Part shown: in pieces, positions 27,871 through 38,692 of the stretch
Layout: each line of letters starts with the position of its first letter
How positions within the stretch are numbered: the first letter of the stretch is position 1
Source of the DNA: an uncultured Micrococcaceae bacterium
GTDB taxonomy: Bacteria; Actinomycetota; Actinomycetes; Actinomycetales; Micrococcaceae
Length of the DNA: 64,000 nucleotides
Direction of reading: 5' to 3'
NCBI GenBank assembly: GCA_947502645.1
Contig: CANNAD010000002.1
Span: forward strand, 705,930 to 769,929
The notes under the pieces: generated by a model
Databases searched by the model: none
The model's input: the letters and a program-made list of their open reading frames with translations, nothing else
What the model was told of the DNA's origin: nothing
Translations under genes and position numbers: made by a program

Positions 27871-28702
27871 TGATCCGGCAGACCACGTAAATCAGGAATG
27901 ACAGCGTGGTCACGTACGGACTGATCGGTATCCGTCCCCCGAGCGCAAGAAGCGTTCCACCCACCACTGACGTCGTCGCAAACGCAACGCTGAGTACCAC
28001 GACCAACGCCGGGGAGGACGTGACCCGTAGCGCGGCCGCTGCCGGGGTGATCAGCAGTGCGAGAACAAGAAGCGCGCCAACAACCTGAATGGACAGTGCC
28101 ACGGATAGACCGAGCACGAACATGAACACCAGTGACAGCCCACGGACGGGCACGCCCCTGGCCTCGGCCTGACCTGGGTCCACGCTGGCAAAAGTCAGTG
28201 GGCGCCAGATGATAGCCAGCACAATGACGACGACGGCGGCGCAGCTGGCCAACAAATTCAGCTGGACCGTATCAACGGCCACAATCTGTCCCGTCAGCAG
28301 ACCGAATTTGTTGACAGACCGGCCCTCGTGGAGCGCCAGAAAGAGAATGCCGAGGCCGAGCCCAAATGGCATGACCACGCCGATAATTGAGTTGTGATCC
28401 CGTGCACGGAGTCCCATAAACGCCAAAAGCAGGGCTGCGATCACCGACCCGACCAGAGACCCCAGCACAACGTTGGCCCCAATGAGCAGGGCAAACGCTG
28501 CTCCGGCAAAGGACAGCTCTGCGATGCCGTGGACAGCGAAAGCAAGATCGCGCATCATGACGAAGGTGCCGACCAGCCCTCCGACGAGGCCAAGGATGAC
28601 ACCAGCCCAGAGCGAGTTCTGCACCAGGGGCAGCAACTGGGCGTAGTTGTCGAAATTGAACATTGAGTGCAGGATCTCCCCTGCGTCCAGGGCTGGCCTC
28701 AT
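27806..28702 (-). CDS. znuB: Zinc ABC transporter permease
   Basis: A 298-residue polytopic ABC-3 family permease forming the membrane channel of the zinc importer. Many hydrophobic helices are present, with conserved MMRDLAFAVHGIAELSFAGAA near residues 50-70 and VVGALLVLALLITPAAAA near 215. ATG 28702 forms an ATGA overlap with the znuC stop, supporting this start although MFNFDNY 13 codons in is possible. The last 65 bases run antisense to the end of zur. Confidence 0.92.
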   Translation of the reverse strand: MRPALDAGEILHSMFNFDNYAQLLPLVQNSLWAGVILGLVGGLVGTFVMMRDLAFAVHGIAELSFAGAAFALLIGANVVLGSLVGSVIAALLLAFMGLRARDHNSIIGVVMPFGLGLGILFLALHEGRSVNKFGLLTGQIVAVDTVQLNLLASCAAVVVIVLAIIWRPLTFASVDPGQAEARGVPVRGLSLVFMFVLGLSVALSIQVVGALLVLALLITPAAAALRVTSSPALVVVLSVAFATTSVVGGTLLALGGRIPISPYVTTLSFLIYVVCRIISWRRNIRGTDRKSPQYAQPA

Positions 28703-29514
28703 ACTGCTACCCCTTCATGATGACCATGAGTCGTGGCATCCGGGAGCCCCACGACGATGATGCGGCCGTTGTTGTGGATGACTTCCACGTGGCTCTGGTA
28801 GAGCTCAGAGAGGACTTCACTCGTCATGACTTCCTGAGGGGTGCCGATGCGGAATTTACTTCCCGCAAAGTAGAGGACCCGGTCCACGAAATCGATGATC
28901 GGATTGATCTCGTGGGTCACGAAAACGACCGCCGTACCTCGTTCGTGGCGCTGCTTGTTGATCAATGCGCTGATGGCCTGCTGATGGTGGAGATCCAGAG
29001 ACAGTAAAGGCTCGTCGCAGAGGAGGAGTTCTGGCTGTGTGGCCAGAGCCTGTGCGGCGCGCAGACGTTGCTGTTCCCCGCCGGAAAGCTCTCCTACTGG
29101 AGCGTTGGCGTATCTTGCCGCCCCGACGATATCGAGCAGGTCATCCACCCGGCGTCTATGACTTTTACTTCCAACGCGGAAACCCCAGCGGTGGCCGTCC
29201 AGTCCGAGCCCCACCAGATCCCTGGCGCGTAGCGGCGTATCGACGGGAAATGACTTCTGCTGAGGAATGTAGCCGATATGGCGGTTCCCACGGGTCACGG
29301 GCTGTTCGTGCACTGACGCAGAGCCTGCCGAAAGCGGTTGGAGCCCCAGCAGCACTTTCAAAAAACTTGTTTTTCCTGACCCATTGGGCCCCAGCACCGC
29401 GAGGAACTCTCCGGGACGAATTTGCACGTCCAGATCAGACCAGAGCGTTCTGCTGCCGAACGTGAGTTCAGCGCCCTTCAGTTCAGCAGCCAACGGCCGA
29501 CGCTCACTGTCCAA
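28699..29514 (-). CDS. znuC: Zinc ABC transporter ATP-binding protein
   Basis: A 271-residue ABC ATPase energising zinc import. Walker A GPNGSGKTSFLKV, Q-loop IPQQKSFPV, signature [15 protein letters not shown], Walker B LLLCDEPLLSLD and switch histidine VFVTHEIN are intact. It starts at TTG 29514 and overlaps the end of znuA by 11 bases, so the three genes are coupled in the order znuA-znuC-znuB. Confidence 0.93.
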   Translation of the reverse strand: MDSERRPLAAELKGAELTFGSRTLWSDLDVQIRPGEFLAVLGPNGSGKTSFLKVLLGLQPLSAGSASVHEQPVTRGNRHIGYIPQQKSFPVDTPLRARDLVGLGLDGHRWGFRVGSKSHRRRVDDLLDIVGAARYANAPVGELSGGEQQRLRAAQALATQPELLLCDEPLLSLDLHHQQAISALINKQRHERGTAVVFVTHEINPIIDFVDRVLYFAGSKFRIGTPQEVMTSEVLSELYQSHVEVIHNNGRIIVVGLPDATTHGHHEGVAV

Positions 29515-30478
29515 CAGCCTCCGTCACCGCCTCCACGTTGTGCTCCATCCATTCGACATATTCCTGTCCCTCGGGCAGGGTCTCCGTAAAGTTCACCACG
29601 GGAACTCCCGCCCTTTCCGCAGCGTCGCGAACAGACTCGGTCTGAGGTCCTGCCGTTTGCCGATTGTAGGCGAGGAACGCGATGTCCTGATCAGCTACGA
29701 GCCGTTCCATGTCATTCAACGTCTTGACGGAAACGTCCGAACCTTCTTCAACGGCCTCGGTGTATGCCGCCGGCGTCACATTCCGTAGGCCAGCGTGTTC
29801 GAGGAGGTACAGCGGAACGGGCTCGGTAGCCGCAACAGTGCGAGCCTCTGCGGTTGTTTCCAACTCCGCGAGATCTGCTTCAAGCGCTTCCAGCTTCTGC
29901 GTCAGCTCTTTCGCATTCTGCTCGAACTCCGCGGCCCCGTCCGGGTCAATCTCGCCAAGAGCCGTCGCCAGTTCAGCCGTCAGCTGCGTCATGGAGTGCA
30001 AGTCATACCAGACATGCTCGTTGAAGGATCCGTGATCGTGGTGGTGCTCGTCGGCATCGCTCGGGGACTCGTCGTCGTGCGCCGCCTCGTCGGGATCCTC
30101 CGCGTCGAGGCCGGAAATCTCAACAGCGGAAAGGACGCGGTCCTCCGGCGTTTTCACACTCTCTGTCAGCGTCTCCATAAAGGTGTCATACCCGCCGCCG
30201 TTGAGCACCACGAGGTCCGCCTCCGAAACAGCGAGTTTATCCCGAACGGTCGCCTCATAGGAGTGAGGATCCTGGCTGGGCCCTGAAATGATCGAAGTGA
30301 CTTCCACCCGGTCTCCCCCGATATGACGGACGATGCTGCCGTAGACATCCGTGGATGCGACGACAGCCACCTGCCCTGACTTCCCGGACTGCTCCGTGGG
30401 AGCCCCGCAGGCGCTAAGCGCAACACCACTGACGGCCAGGCAAGCCAGGACACGGCTGACGGAGGAAAACCTTCGCAT
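29504..30478 (-). CDS. znuA: Zinc ABC transporter substrate-binding lipoprotein
   Basis: A 324-residue cluster A-I binding protein. The signal peptide ends in the lipobox VALSAC, giving a membrane-anchored lipoprotein. A first metal ligand is in DPHSYEATVRDKL. A His/Asp-rich loop (HDDESPSDADEHHHDHG) precedes EHVWYDLHSM, the second histidine. The mobile His-rich loop is a feature of zinc-specific ZnuA proteins. First gene of znuACB; a palindromic operator candidate lies 55-71 bases upstream of its ATG. Confidence 0.93.
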   Translation of the reverse strand: MRRFSSVSRVLACLAVSGVALSACGAPTEQSGKSGQVAVVASTDVYGSIVRHIGGDRVEVTSIISGPSQDPHSYEATVRDKLAVSEADLVVLNGGGYDTFMETLTESVKTPEDRVLSAVEISGLDAEDPDEAAHDDESPSDADEHHHDHGSFNEHVWYDLHSMTQLTAELATALGEIDPDGAAEFEQNAKELTQKLEALEADLAELETTAEARTVAATEPVPLYLLEHAGLRNVTPAAYTEAVEEGSDVSVKTLNDMERLVADQDIAFLAYNRQTAGPQTESVRDAAERAGVPVVNFTETLPEGQEYVEWMEHNVEAVTEAVGQ

Positions 30479-30532
30479 TGGACTTCAATCACTCGTCGGA
30501 CAGGAAATCGGTACCCGAACAGCTTAGCGCTA

Positions 30533-30549
30533 ATGCGAACCATTCGCAT
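30533..30549 (-). promoter_or_regulatory. Candidate Zur operator upstream of znuA
   Basis: A perfect inverted repeat ATGCGAA-CCA-TTCGCAT (7-bp arms, 3-base centre), 55 bases from the znuA start. It overlaps TATTAT (minus strand, 30548-30553), a plausible -10 element, so a bound repressor would block the promoter. Assignment to Zur is by context: the gene is nearby and the operon imports zinc. Confidence 0.6.
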
Positions 30550-30566
30550 AATAGCGATAGGTGACG

Positions 30567-31625
30567 TCAGCGGCCCGTGCGTCGAAGACCCCGAGACTGT
30601 GTTGCATCGTGGATCTCCCCGATCAACTGCTCAATGACGTCCTCAAGGAACAGCACACCCTGGGTATCACCGTCAGCGCCGAGCACACGGGCGAGGTGCG
30701 ACCCGGTGCGCTGCATGACGGCCAGGCCGTCCTCGATCTCATCGTCCAGAGCGAGGTTCGCCAGGGATCGGACTTTGGTCTCCGTGAACGGTTGGCAAAA
30801 CTGTTCCTGTGGAATCGACATGATGTCCTTCAAGTGCATGTAGCCAGTCAGGCGACCCTCACCATCCATCAGGACGAAACGCGAAAAACCGGTGCGGCTG
30901 ACGGCCCTCTCAAAGTCTGCTGGTGTCGAATCCGTGCTCAGTGTCACCAGCTCATTCAGCGGGACCATTGTGCTTCGCGCGGTCTGGCCAGAAAACTCGA
31001 GAGCGCCATGAATAATTCCGGACTCATCTGCAACCAACCCGTGCCTGGTTGATTCCTGAACTATGGTTTGCATTTCCTCAAGGGTGAAGGTTGACGACAC
31101 CTCATCCTTTGGCTCGATACGCATTGCACGAAGTGCGTGATTGGCCATCCAGTTCAGGGTCACGATGACCGGTTTGACGATACGGGATATCAAGACCAGC
31201 GGGGTGGCAAGGAACAACGCCGCCTTGTCAGCGATGGAGACGGAGATATTCTTCGGCACCATCTCGCCAAAGGTTACGTGGAGGAAGGTGACGAACAGCA
31301 GCGCCAGGGCAAACGCGATGCCGTCAGCCAACGCCTCGGGCAGACCCATCGCCGAGAACGGCACCAGCAACAAATGATGAATAGCCGGTTCGGCAACAAT
31401 GAGAATCAGCAGCGAACAAACCGTAATGCCGAGCTGCGCACACGCCAGCATCAACGAAACGTGTTCCATCGCCCAGAGCGCAGTCTTTGCCCGCTTGGAG
31501 CCTTCATCTGCCAACGGCTCAATCTGACTTCTCCGCGCGGACATGACAGCAAACTCTGCGGCAACAAAGAACGCGTTGCCCAGCAGCAGAACAATCAGCC
31601 AGATCATTCCCGTCCAGTCACTCAC
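30567..31625 (-). CDS. CNNM/HlyC-CorC family membrane protein with CBS domains
   Basis: A 352-residue protein with an N-terminal DUF21/CNNM membrane domain. This has four hydrophobic segments and the conserved FFVAAEFAVMSARRSQIE, ACAQLGITVCSL and FGEMVPKNISVS. Two CBS domains follow (TMVPLNELVTLS; GVLFLEDVIEQLIGEI). Relatives transport or regulate Mg2+/Co2+. Unlike its upstream neighbour it lacks the C-terminal CorC_HlyC domain. GTG start overlapping the neighbour's stop by four bases. Confidence 0.87.
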   Translation of the reverse strand: MSDWTGMIWLIVLLLGNAFFVAAEFAVMSARRSQIEPLADEGSKRAKTALWAMEHVSLMLACAQLGITVCSLLILIVAEPAIHHLLLVPFSAMGLPEALADGIAFALALLFVTFLHVTFGEMVPKNISVSIADKAALFLATPLVLISRIVKPVIVTLNWMANHALRAMRIEPKDEVSSTFTLEEMQTIVQESTRHGLVADESGIIHGALEFSGQTARSTMVPLNELVTLSTDSTPADFERAVSRTGFSRFVLMDGEGRLTGYMHLKDIMSIPQEQFCQPFTETKVRSLANLALDDEIEDGLAVMQRTGSHLARVLGADGDTQGVLFLEDVIEQLIGEIHDATQSRGLRRTGR

Positions 31626-32971
31626 GATTCGACTCCCTTACCGGAATCCGAGGCATTCTCTGCCGTAGCTGAGGAATCAGTCCGGGCAACGAAACGGATT
31701 CGGTCGATGCGGCGGCCATCAAGCCGTTCCACTTCGAGCTCGCCATCGGGTATGGACACCACGTCTCCGACCTCGGCAATCCGGCCCAGCTCCGACATCA
31801 TGAACCCGCCGACCGTTTCATAGCCCGACTCGTCCGGTACCGTCAATTGCGGAACCAGCTCGCTGACTTCGTCCGGCCGCATGATTCCGGGGAAATACCA
31901 ATCTCCGGAAGCGCTTTGCAGCACGCCTGGCTTGACGCGATCATGTTCGTCGGAAACTTCTCCCACAATCTCCTCGACCAGATCCTCCAGAGTCGCGACT
32001 CCGGCGGTTCCGCCATACTCATCCAGAACAACTGCCAGTTGCAGATTGCCGTCCCTGAGCTCGGAGAGCAGAGAGTCTAGGTGCACCGTCTCGGGGACGC
32101 GCAGAACCTCTGTCATGATGGCCCCCGCAGCCAGCCCTGCCCGCTTCTCGCGCGGGACAGAGACGGCCTTTTTGACGTGTACCACTCCCCTGATGTCATC
32201 CGGGGAGTCTCCAATGATGGGGAACCGCGAGTATCCAGTCCGGCGCGCAGCTTCGACGACGTCTGCCACGCTCTGATCTGCGTCGATCGTTTCAAGCCGG
32301 ATCCGCGGTGTCATGACATCGGCGGCGATACGTTCGGAGAAGTTCAGCGTCCGGGCGACGAAATTTGCGGTGCCTTCGTCCAGGGTGCCCATCTTCGCCG
32401 AGCGGCGCACCATCGATGAGAGCTCCGCTGGAGTCCTCGCGCCGGATATCTCCTCTTTGGCCTCAAGACCAAAGAGGTTCAATACCTTGTTCGAGAAGCC
32501 ATTCAGCAGCGATACGGCGGGCCTGAAGACCGCGGTAAACATCAGCTGCGGCCGTGCCAGCGCCTTCCCCACCTTGAATGGAAGCGCGATCGACATGTTT
32601 TTCGGGATCAGTTCGCCGATCAACATGGACAACAGGGTTGCGAGGACGATCGAGACGAAAAAGGAAATAATGTTCTGCCAGTTCTCGGGCAATTCTGATT
32701 GGCCAAGGACCGGGGCAAGCAGCCGGGATATGGCCGGGTCCATGACGTACCCGGTCAAGAGGGTCGTCAGGGTAATTCCGACCTGGCAGCTCGAGAGCTG
32801 CGTGGAGAGCGATTTGAGGCACTTCAGGAGAGGCTCGGCCTGACGGTCACCGTTGTCAACGGCTGTCTGCACCGTCGTCTGATCGAGAGCAACGAGCGAA
32901 AACTCGACCGCGACAAAAAATCCGGTGCCGAGAATGAGCATGAATCCGGCCGCAAGGAGCAACCATTCCAT
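31622..32971 (-). CDS. CNNM/HlyC-CorC family membrane protein, full length
   Basis: A 449-residue paralogue of the next gene. The DUF21/CNNM membrane domain (FFVAVEFSLVALDQTTVQ, SCQVGITLTTLLTGYV, IGELIPKNMSIALP) is followed by paired CBS domains (DVMTPRIRLETIDADQSV; VVLDEYGGTAGVATLEDLVEEIVGEV). A complete C-terminal CorC_HlyC transporter-associated domain (GYETVGGFMMSELGRIAEVGD) ends the protein. The acidic EYGGTAG and EDLVEEIVGE motifs are highly conserved. Probably a divalent-cation efflux or regulatory protein acting with its partner. Confidence 0.9.
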   Translation of the reverse strand: MEWLLLAAGFMLILGTGFFVAVEFSLVALDQTTVQTAVDNGDRQAEPLLKCLKSLSTQLSSCQVGITLTTLLTGYVMDPAISRLLAPVLGQSELPENWQNIISFFVSIVLATLLSMLIGELIPKNMSIALPFKVGKALARPQLMFTAVFRPAVSLLNGFSNKVLNLFGLEAKEEISGARTPAELSSMVRRSAKMGTLDEGTANFVARTLNFSERIAADVMTPRIRLETIDADQSVADVVEAARRTGYSRFPIIGDSPDDIRGVVHVKKAVSVPREKRAGLAAGAIMTEVLRVPETVHLDSLLSELRDGNLQLAVVLDEYGGTAGVATLEDLVEEIVGEVSDEHDRVKPGVLQSASGDWYFPGIMRPDEVSELVPQLTVPDESGYETVGGFMMSELGRIAEVGDVVSIPDGELEVERLDGRRIDRIRFVARTDSSATAENASDSGKGVES

Positions 32972-33194
32972 CTACAGATTCACCGCCCGCAATGAAGTTA
33001 CCAGTGCGGTGTGGGAGCGAAACAACAAGCCGGGTCTGGAAGGCTCCGATGGTTCAGAGGATGAACGAGGGGCGCGGTGGCTGGGGCTGCCGGCACTGGG
33101 TGAGACTGCTCTGCAGTTCACTGGCCGGCCCCTAGAAAAGCTGTCCATAATCACAGCAGTTTACAACAATTACCCAGCGCGCGGACGGTTTACG

Positions 33195-34742
<1,548 letters not shown>

Positions 34743-34762
34743 TCAGCTCCAGATTGGCTACT

Positions 34763-34791
34763 TTGTGTCAGATGTCATTAGACTGACACAA
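34763..34791. promoter_or_regulatory. 9-11-9 inverted repeat in the guaB1-kgd divergent region
   Basis: TTGTGTCAG (34763-34771) and CTGACACAA (34783-34791) are perfect inverse copies around an 11-base centre. The repeat overlaps TAGACT (34779-34784), a possible -10 for kgd with TTGGCT (34754-34759) as a weak -35 at a long 19-base spacing. Symmetry and position suggest a dimeric regulator binding site controlling kgd and/or guaB1. The regulator is unknown. Confidence 0.6.
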
Positions 34792-34903
34792 GATCCCGAA
34801 CTGCTGCATTGCCGGATCCTGACCGGTTGGATCCGCCCGGCCACTCCAGGCTGGGACCGTGTCGCCACGGGCGAAGGCAACTCATGGAAGAGGCGTATAA
34901 CCA

Positions 34904-37900
34904 GTGCCAGAACAAGCCGACCACCGTCTACCCGAGGAATTTGGCGGAAACGAGTGGCTCGTCGACGAGCTATACCAAAAGTTTCTCAAGGACAGGAACT
35001 CGGTCGACAAGAAGTGGTGGAGCATCTTCGACGCCTATGGGGAAGAGAAGCAGCCGAAGTCGGCCGCTTCCTCGGCGCCGGAAAAGGATGCAGGTTCAGA
35101 TCCCAACCCTCCCACGCGGCAGATTCCCGTGGTCCGCTCCGAGAAGGACGCCCCCAAGGCCTCCGGTGAGTCTCCTGCAGCTCAACAGGAATCGGGCAAG
35201 CCTTCGGTGAAGAAGGAAGCCCCGGTCGCACAGAACGACGGCGACTCCCAGAAGAAGTCTGCGCCCATCCCGGCCCAATTGCCTCAGTCTTCCGCCACCA
35301 CTGAGACCGAAGAGGACAAAGTTACTCCTCTGAGAGGTCCAGCGAAGGCCATCGCAACGAATATGGATGCAAGCCTCAGCGTCCCTACGGCCACCAGCGT
35401 CCGCGCAGTGCCTGCGAAACTGCTGATAGACAACCGTGTAGTCATCAACAACCATCTGGAACGCTCGCGCGGCGGCAAGGTATCTTTCACACACCTGATC
35501 GGTTACGCGATTATTCGTGCGCTCGCGCAGTTCCCGTCCCAGAACGTCATCTATGACGTCGTAGACGGAAAGCCGGTAGCCGTCCAGCCCGCACATGTGA
35601 ACTTCGGTCTTGCCATCGACATGCCCAAGCCGGACGGTTCGCGCATTCTCGTGGTGCCGAACATCAAAAAAGCAGAGACCATGAACTTCTCGGAGTTCTG
35701 GAGCGCCTACGAGGATCTGGTCAAGAGAGCCCGCGGCGGCAAGTTGGGTGCCAGTGACTACGCCGGCACCACGATTTCTCTCACCAACCCCGGTGGAATC
35801 GGCACCGTGCACTCCGTCCCCCGCCTTTCCAAGGGACAGGCCTGCATCATCGGTGCAGGCGCCTTGGAATACCCTGCCGAGTATCAGGGCGCTTCCGCGA
35901 AGACCCTCGCACGGCTGGGAATCAGCAAGACGATTACCCTGACATCAACCTATGACCACCGCGTCATCCAGGGTGCGGGCAGTGGTGAATTCCTCCGGAT
36001 CGTTCATCAGCTCCTCCTCGGCGAACAGAACTTCTACGATGAGATCTTTGAGGCTCTGCGCATTCCGTATGAGCCTGTCCGCTGGAGCGCCGACATTCAG
36101 GTTGATCCTCAGGACCAGATCAACAAGGTCGCCCGGATTCAGCAGCTCATCCACGCCTACCGTGTCCGTGGACACCTCATGGCGGACACCAACCCGCTCG
36201 AGTATGTTCAGCGTAAGCACGCGGACCTTGATATCCGTAGCCACGGATTGACCCTGTGGGATCTGGACCGTGAGTGGCCAACCGGCGGGTTCGGTGGAAA
36301 GCCGAACCTGAAGTTCCGCACCATGCTCGGTGTACTCAGGGATGCCTACTGCCGCACCACCGGCATCGAGTACATGCACATTCAGGATCCCGAAGAACGC
36401 AAGTGGTTCCAGGATGAGCTTGAACACCCTTATTCCAAGCCCAGCCGCGAAGAGCAGCTGAGAATCCTGCAGAAGCTGAACGCTGCCGAAGCGTTCGAGA
36501 CTTTCCTCCAGACCAAATTCGTCGGCCAGAAGCGCTTTTCTCTTGAGGGCGGCGAGTCGCTGATTCCTCTGCTGGATTCGGTGATTTCCGACGCCGCCGA
36601 CGACGGCATGGATGAGGTCACCATCGGCATGGCCCACCGTGGCCGCCTCAACGTACTGACCAATATTGCGGGCAAGACCTACGCACAGGTCTTCCGTGAG
36701 TTCGAAGGAACCCAGGATCCCCGCAGCGTGCAGGGGTCGGGCGACGTCAAGTATCACCTTGGGACCGAGGGCCGCTTCACATCGGACAACGGCAACGAGA
36801 CGAAGGTCTACCTGGCCGCCAACCCGTCCCACCTTGAAGCAGGCGATTCAGTACTCGAGGGCATCGCCCGCGCGAAGCAGGACCGCATCAACCAGGGCGA
36901 AGGCGCCTACCCGGTGCTGCCGATCCTGATCCACGGAGATGCCGCTTTCGCTGGTCAGGGAGTGGTCGCCGAGACCCTGAACCTGTCCCAGCTTCGTGGG
37001 TACCGGACGGGTGGAACCGTCCACATCATCGTGAACAACCAGGTTGGTTTCACGACCGCGCCTACATCATCGCGTTCAACCGTCTACTCCACCGACGTAG
37101 CCAAAATGGTTCAGGCGCCGATCTTCCACGTCAACGGCGACGACCCAGAAGCCGTTGTGCGCGTGGCCCAACTGGCCTACCAGTTCCGGCAGAAGTTCAA
37201 CAAAGACGTCGTGATCGACATGATTTGTTACCGGCGCCGCGGGCACAACGAGGGCGACGACCCCTCGATGACCCAACCACTGATGTACAACCTCATCGAC
37301 GCCAAGCGCTCCGTCCGAAAGCTGTACACGGAGGGCCTGATCGGTCGCGGCGACATCAGCGAGGAAGAGGCAGCCCAGGCTCTGCGCGACTATCAGGAGC
37401 GGCTGGAACGGGTCTTCGCGGAAACTCACGCGGCCCAGACTTCGCCGGTGCCCGTGGTGACCAAGGACAACGCCGCGGTCTCCGATATCGAGCGGCCTAT
37501 CGCGCAGCAGGACGACAACGGCGTGGGAGCACCCGCCTCGACGGCCATCTCTGCCGAGACTCTCGCCCACATCGGCAAGGCACACACCAACGTTCCTGAG
37601 GGTTTCACCGTTCACACCAAGCTCAAGGCTCTGCTTGAGAAGCGCGAACAGATGTCCCGGGAAGGCAACATCGACTGGGGCTTCGGCGAACTGGCCGCAT
37701 TTGGTTCGCTGCTCATGGAAGGTGTTCCCGTCCGGCTTGCCGGTCAGGATTCCCGCCGGGGAACGTTCACGCAGCGCCACGCGGTATTCCATGATCGGGC
37801 TACCGGTGCAGAGTGGATGCCTCTGGGCGAGCTCAGTGAACATCAGGCTAAGTTCTTCATCTATGACTCGTTACTGTCTGAATTTGCGGCCATGGGCTTC

Positions 37901-38692
37901 GAATACGGCTATTCGGTAGAGCGTCCTGATGCACTCGTGCTGTGGGAGGCCCAGTTCGGTGACTTCGTCAATGGAGCCCAAACGATCATTGACGAATTCA
38001 TCTCCTCAGCTGAGCAGAAGTGGGGACAACGTTCATCTCTGGTGCTGCTGCTGCCCCATGGTTATGAAGGCCAGGGCCCTGACCACTCGTCCGCGCGGAT
38101 CGAACGGTTCCTGCAGATGTGCGCTGAAGACAATATGGTGGTCGCCAATCCGACGTCCGCGGCCTCGTATTTCCACCTGCTCCGGCGCCATGCCTACAGC
38201 CGTCCGAGGAAGCCGCTGATCGTCTTCACCCCGAAGCAGCTCCTGAGGCTCAAGGCCGCAGCGTGCTCGGTGGAGGACTTCACCGAAGGTACATTCCAGC
38301 CAGTCATCCCCGATGTCCAGGAACTGGATGCGGAAGCCGTGGACCGCGTGGTGCTCGTCTCGGGCCGCATGTACTACGATCTGATCGCTGCACGGCAGAA
38401 GACGGAAGACACTCGAACTGCGATCGTCCGTGTCGAGCAGCTTTACCCGCTGCCCGTTGAGGACATCAAGGCAATCGTGGGCAAGTATCCAAACGCGGAA
38501 GTTGTCTGGGCTCAGGACGAACCTGCGAACCAGGGGCCATGGCCTTTCATGGGCCTGCATCTGCCCCAGCAGCTGGAAAAGCATGTTCGGTTGTTGTCAC
38601 GGCCCGCGTCAGCGTCCACGGCAACAGGCTCCGCCAAGCGGCATGCAGTGGAACAGGACATCTTGATCAAATCCGTCTTTGAGCGCAACTGA
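34904..38692 (+). CDS. kgd: Multifunctional 2-oxoglutarate metabolism enzyme (E2-E1o fusion)
   Basis: A 1262-residue actinobacterial SucA/Kgd fusion. Residues 1-45 (EEFGGNEWLVDELYQKFLKD) match the E1o N-terminal segment, 50-140 are a charged Pro/Ala linker, and about 140-380 form a dihydrolipoyl succinyltransferase catalytic domain (degenerate DHRVIQG near 350). About 390 onward is the thiamine-dependent dehydrogenase/decarboxylase, with GMAHRGRLNVL, HGDAAFAGQG, IDMICYRRRGHNEGDDPSMTQP and QDSRRGTFTQRHAV. It works in the 2-oxoglutarate dehydrogenase complex and can decarboxylate 2-oxoglutarate. There is no lipoyl domain, as expected for the fusion. GTG start with AGAGG upstream. In relatives the enzyme is inhibited by unphosphorylated GarA/OdhI. 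Confidence 0.95.
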   Translation: MPEQADHRLPEEFGGNEWLVDELYQKFLKDRNSVDKKWWSIFDAYGEEKQPKSAASSAPEKDAGSDPNPPTRQIPVVRSEKDAPKASGESPAAQQESGKPSVKKEAPVAQNDGDSQKKSAPIPAQLPQSSATTETEEDKVTPLRGPAKAIATNMDASLSVPTATSVRAVPAKLLIDNRVVINNHLERSRGGKVSFTHLIGYAIIRALAQFPSQNVIYDVVDGKPVAVQPAHVNFGLAIDMPKPDGSRILVVPNIKKAETMNFSEFWSAYEDLVKRARGGKLGASDYAGTTISLTNPGGIGTVHSVPRLSKGQACIIGAGALEYPAEYQGASAKTLARLGISKTITLTSTYDHRVIQGAGSGEFLRIVHQLLLGEQNFYDEIFEALRIPYEPVRWSADIQVDPQDQINKVARIQQLIHAYRVRGHLMADTNPLEYVQRKHADLDIRSHGLTLWDLDREWPTGGFGGKPNLKFRTMLGVLRDAYCRTTGIEYMHIQDPEERKWFQDELEHPYSKPSREEQLRILQKLNAAEAFETFLQTKFVGQKRFSLEGGESLIPLLDSVISDAADDGMDEVTIGMAHRGRLNVLTNIAGKTYAQVFREFEGTQDPRSVQGSGDVKYHLGTEGRFTSDNGNETKVYLAANPSHLEAGDSVLEGIARAKQDRINQGEGAYPVLPILIHGDAAFAGQGVVAETLNLSQLRGYRTGGTVHIIVNNQVGFTTAPTSSRSTVYSTDVAKMVQAPIFHVNGDDPEAVVRVAQLAYQFRQKFNKDVVIDMICYRRRGHNEGDDPSMTQPLMYNLIDAKRSVRKLYTEGLIGRGDISEEEAAQALRDYQERLERVFAETHAAQTSPVPVVTKDNAAVSDIERPIAQQDDNGVGAPASTAISAETLAHIGKAHTNVPEGFTVHTKLKALLEKREQMSREGNIDWGFGELAAFGSLLMEGVPVRLAGQDSRRGTFTQRHAVFHDRATGAEWMPLGELSEHQAKFFIYDSLLSEFAAMGFEYGYSVERPDALVLWEAQFGDFVNGAQTIIDEFISSAEQKWGQRSSLVLLLPHGYEGQGPDHSSARIERFLQMCAEDNMVVANPTSAASYFHLLRRHAYSRPRKPLIVFTPKQLLRLKAAACSVEDFTEGTFQPVIPDVQELDAEAVDRVVLVSGRMYYDLIAARQKTEDTRTAIVRVEQLYPLPVEDIKAIVGKYPNAEVVWAQDEPANQGPWPFMGLHLPQQLEKHVRLLSRPASASTATGSAKRHAVEQDILIKSVFERN

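Noticed and set aside
35945..36832. 295-codon minus-strand frame opposite kgd
   Set aside because: It is antisense to the E1o domain with composition typical of shadow frames.
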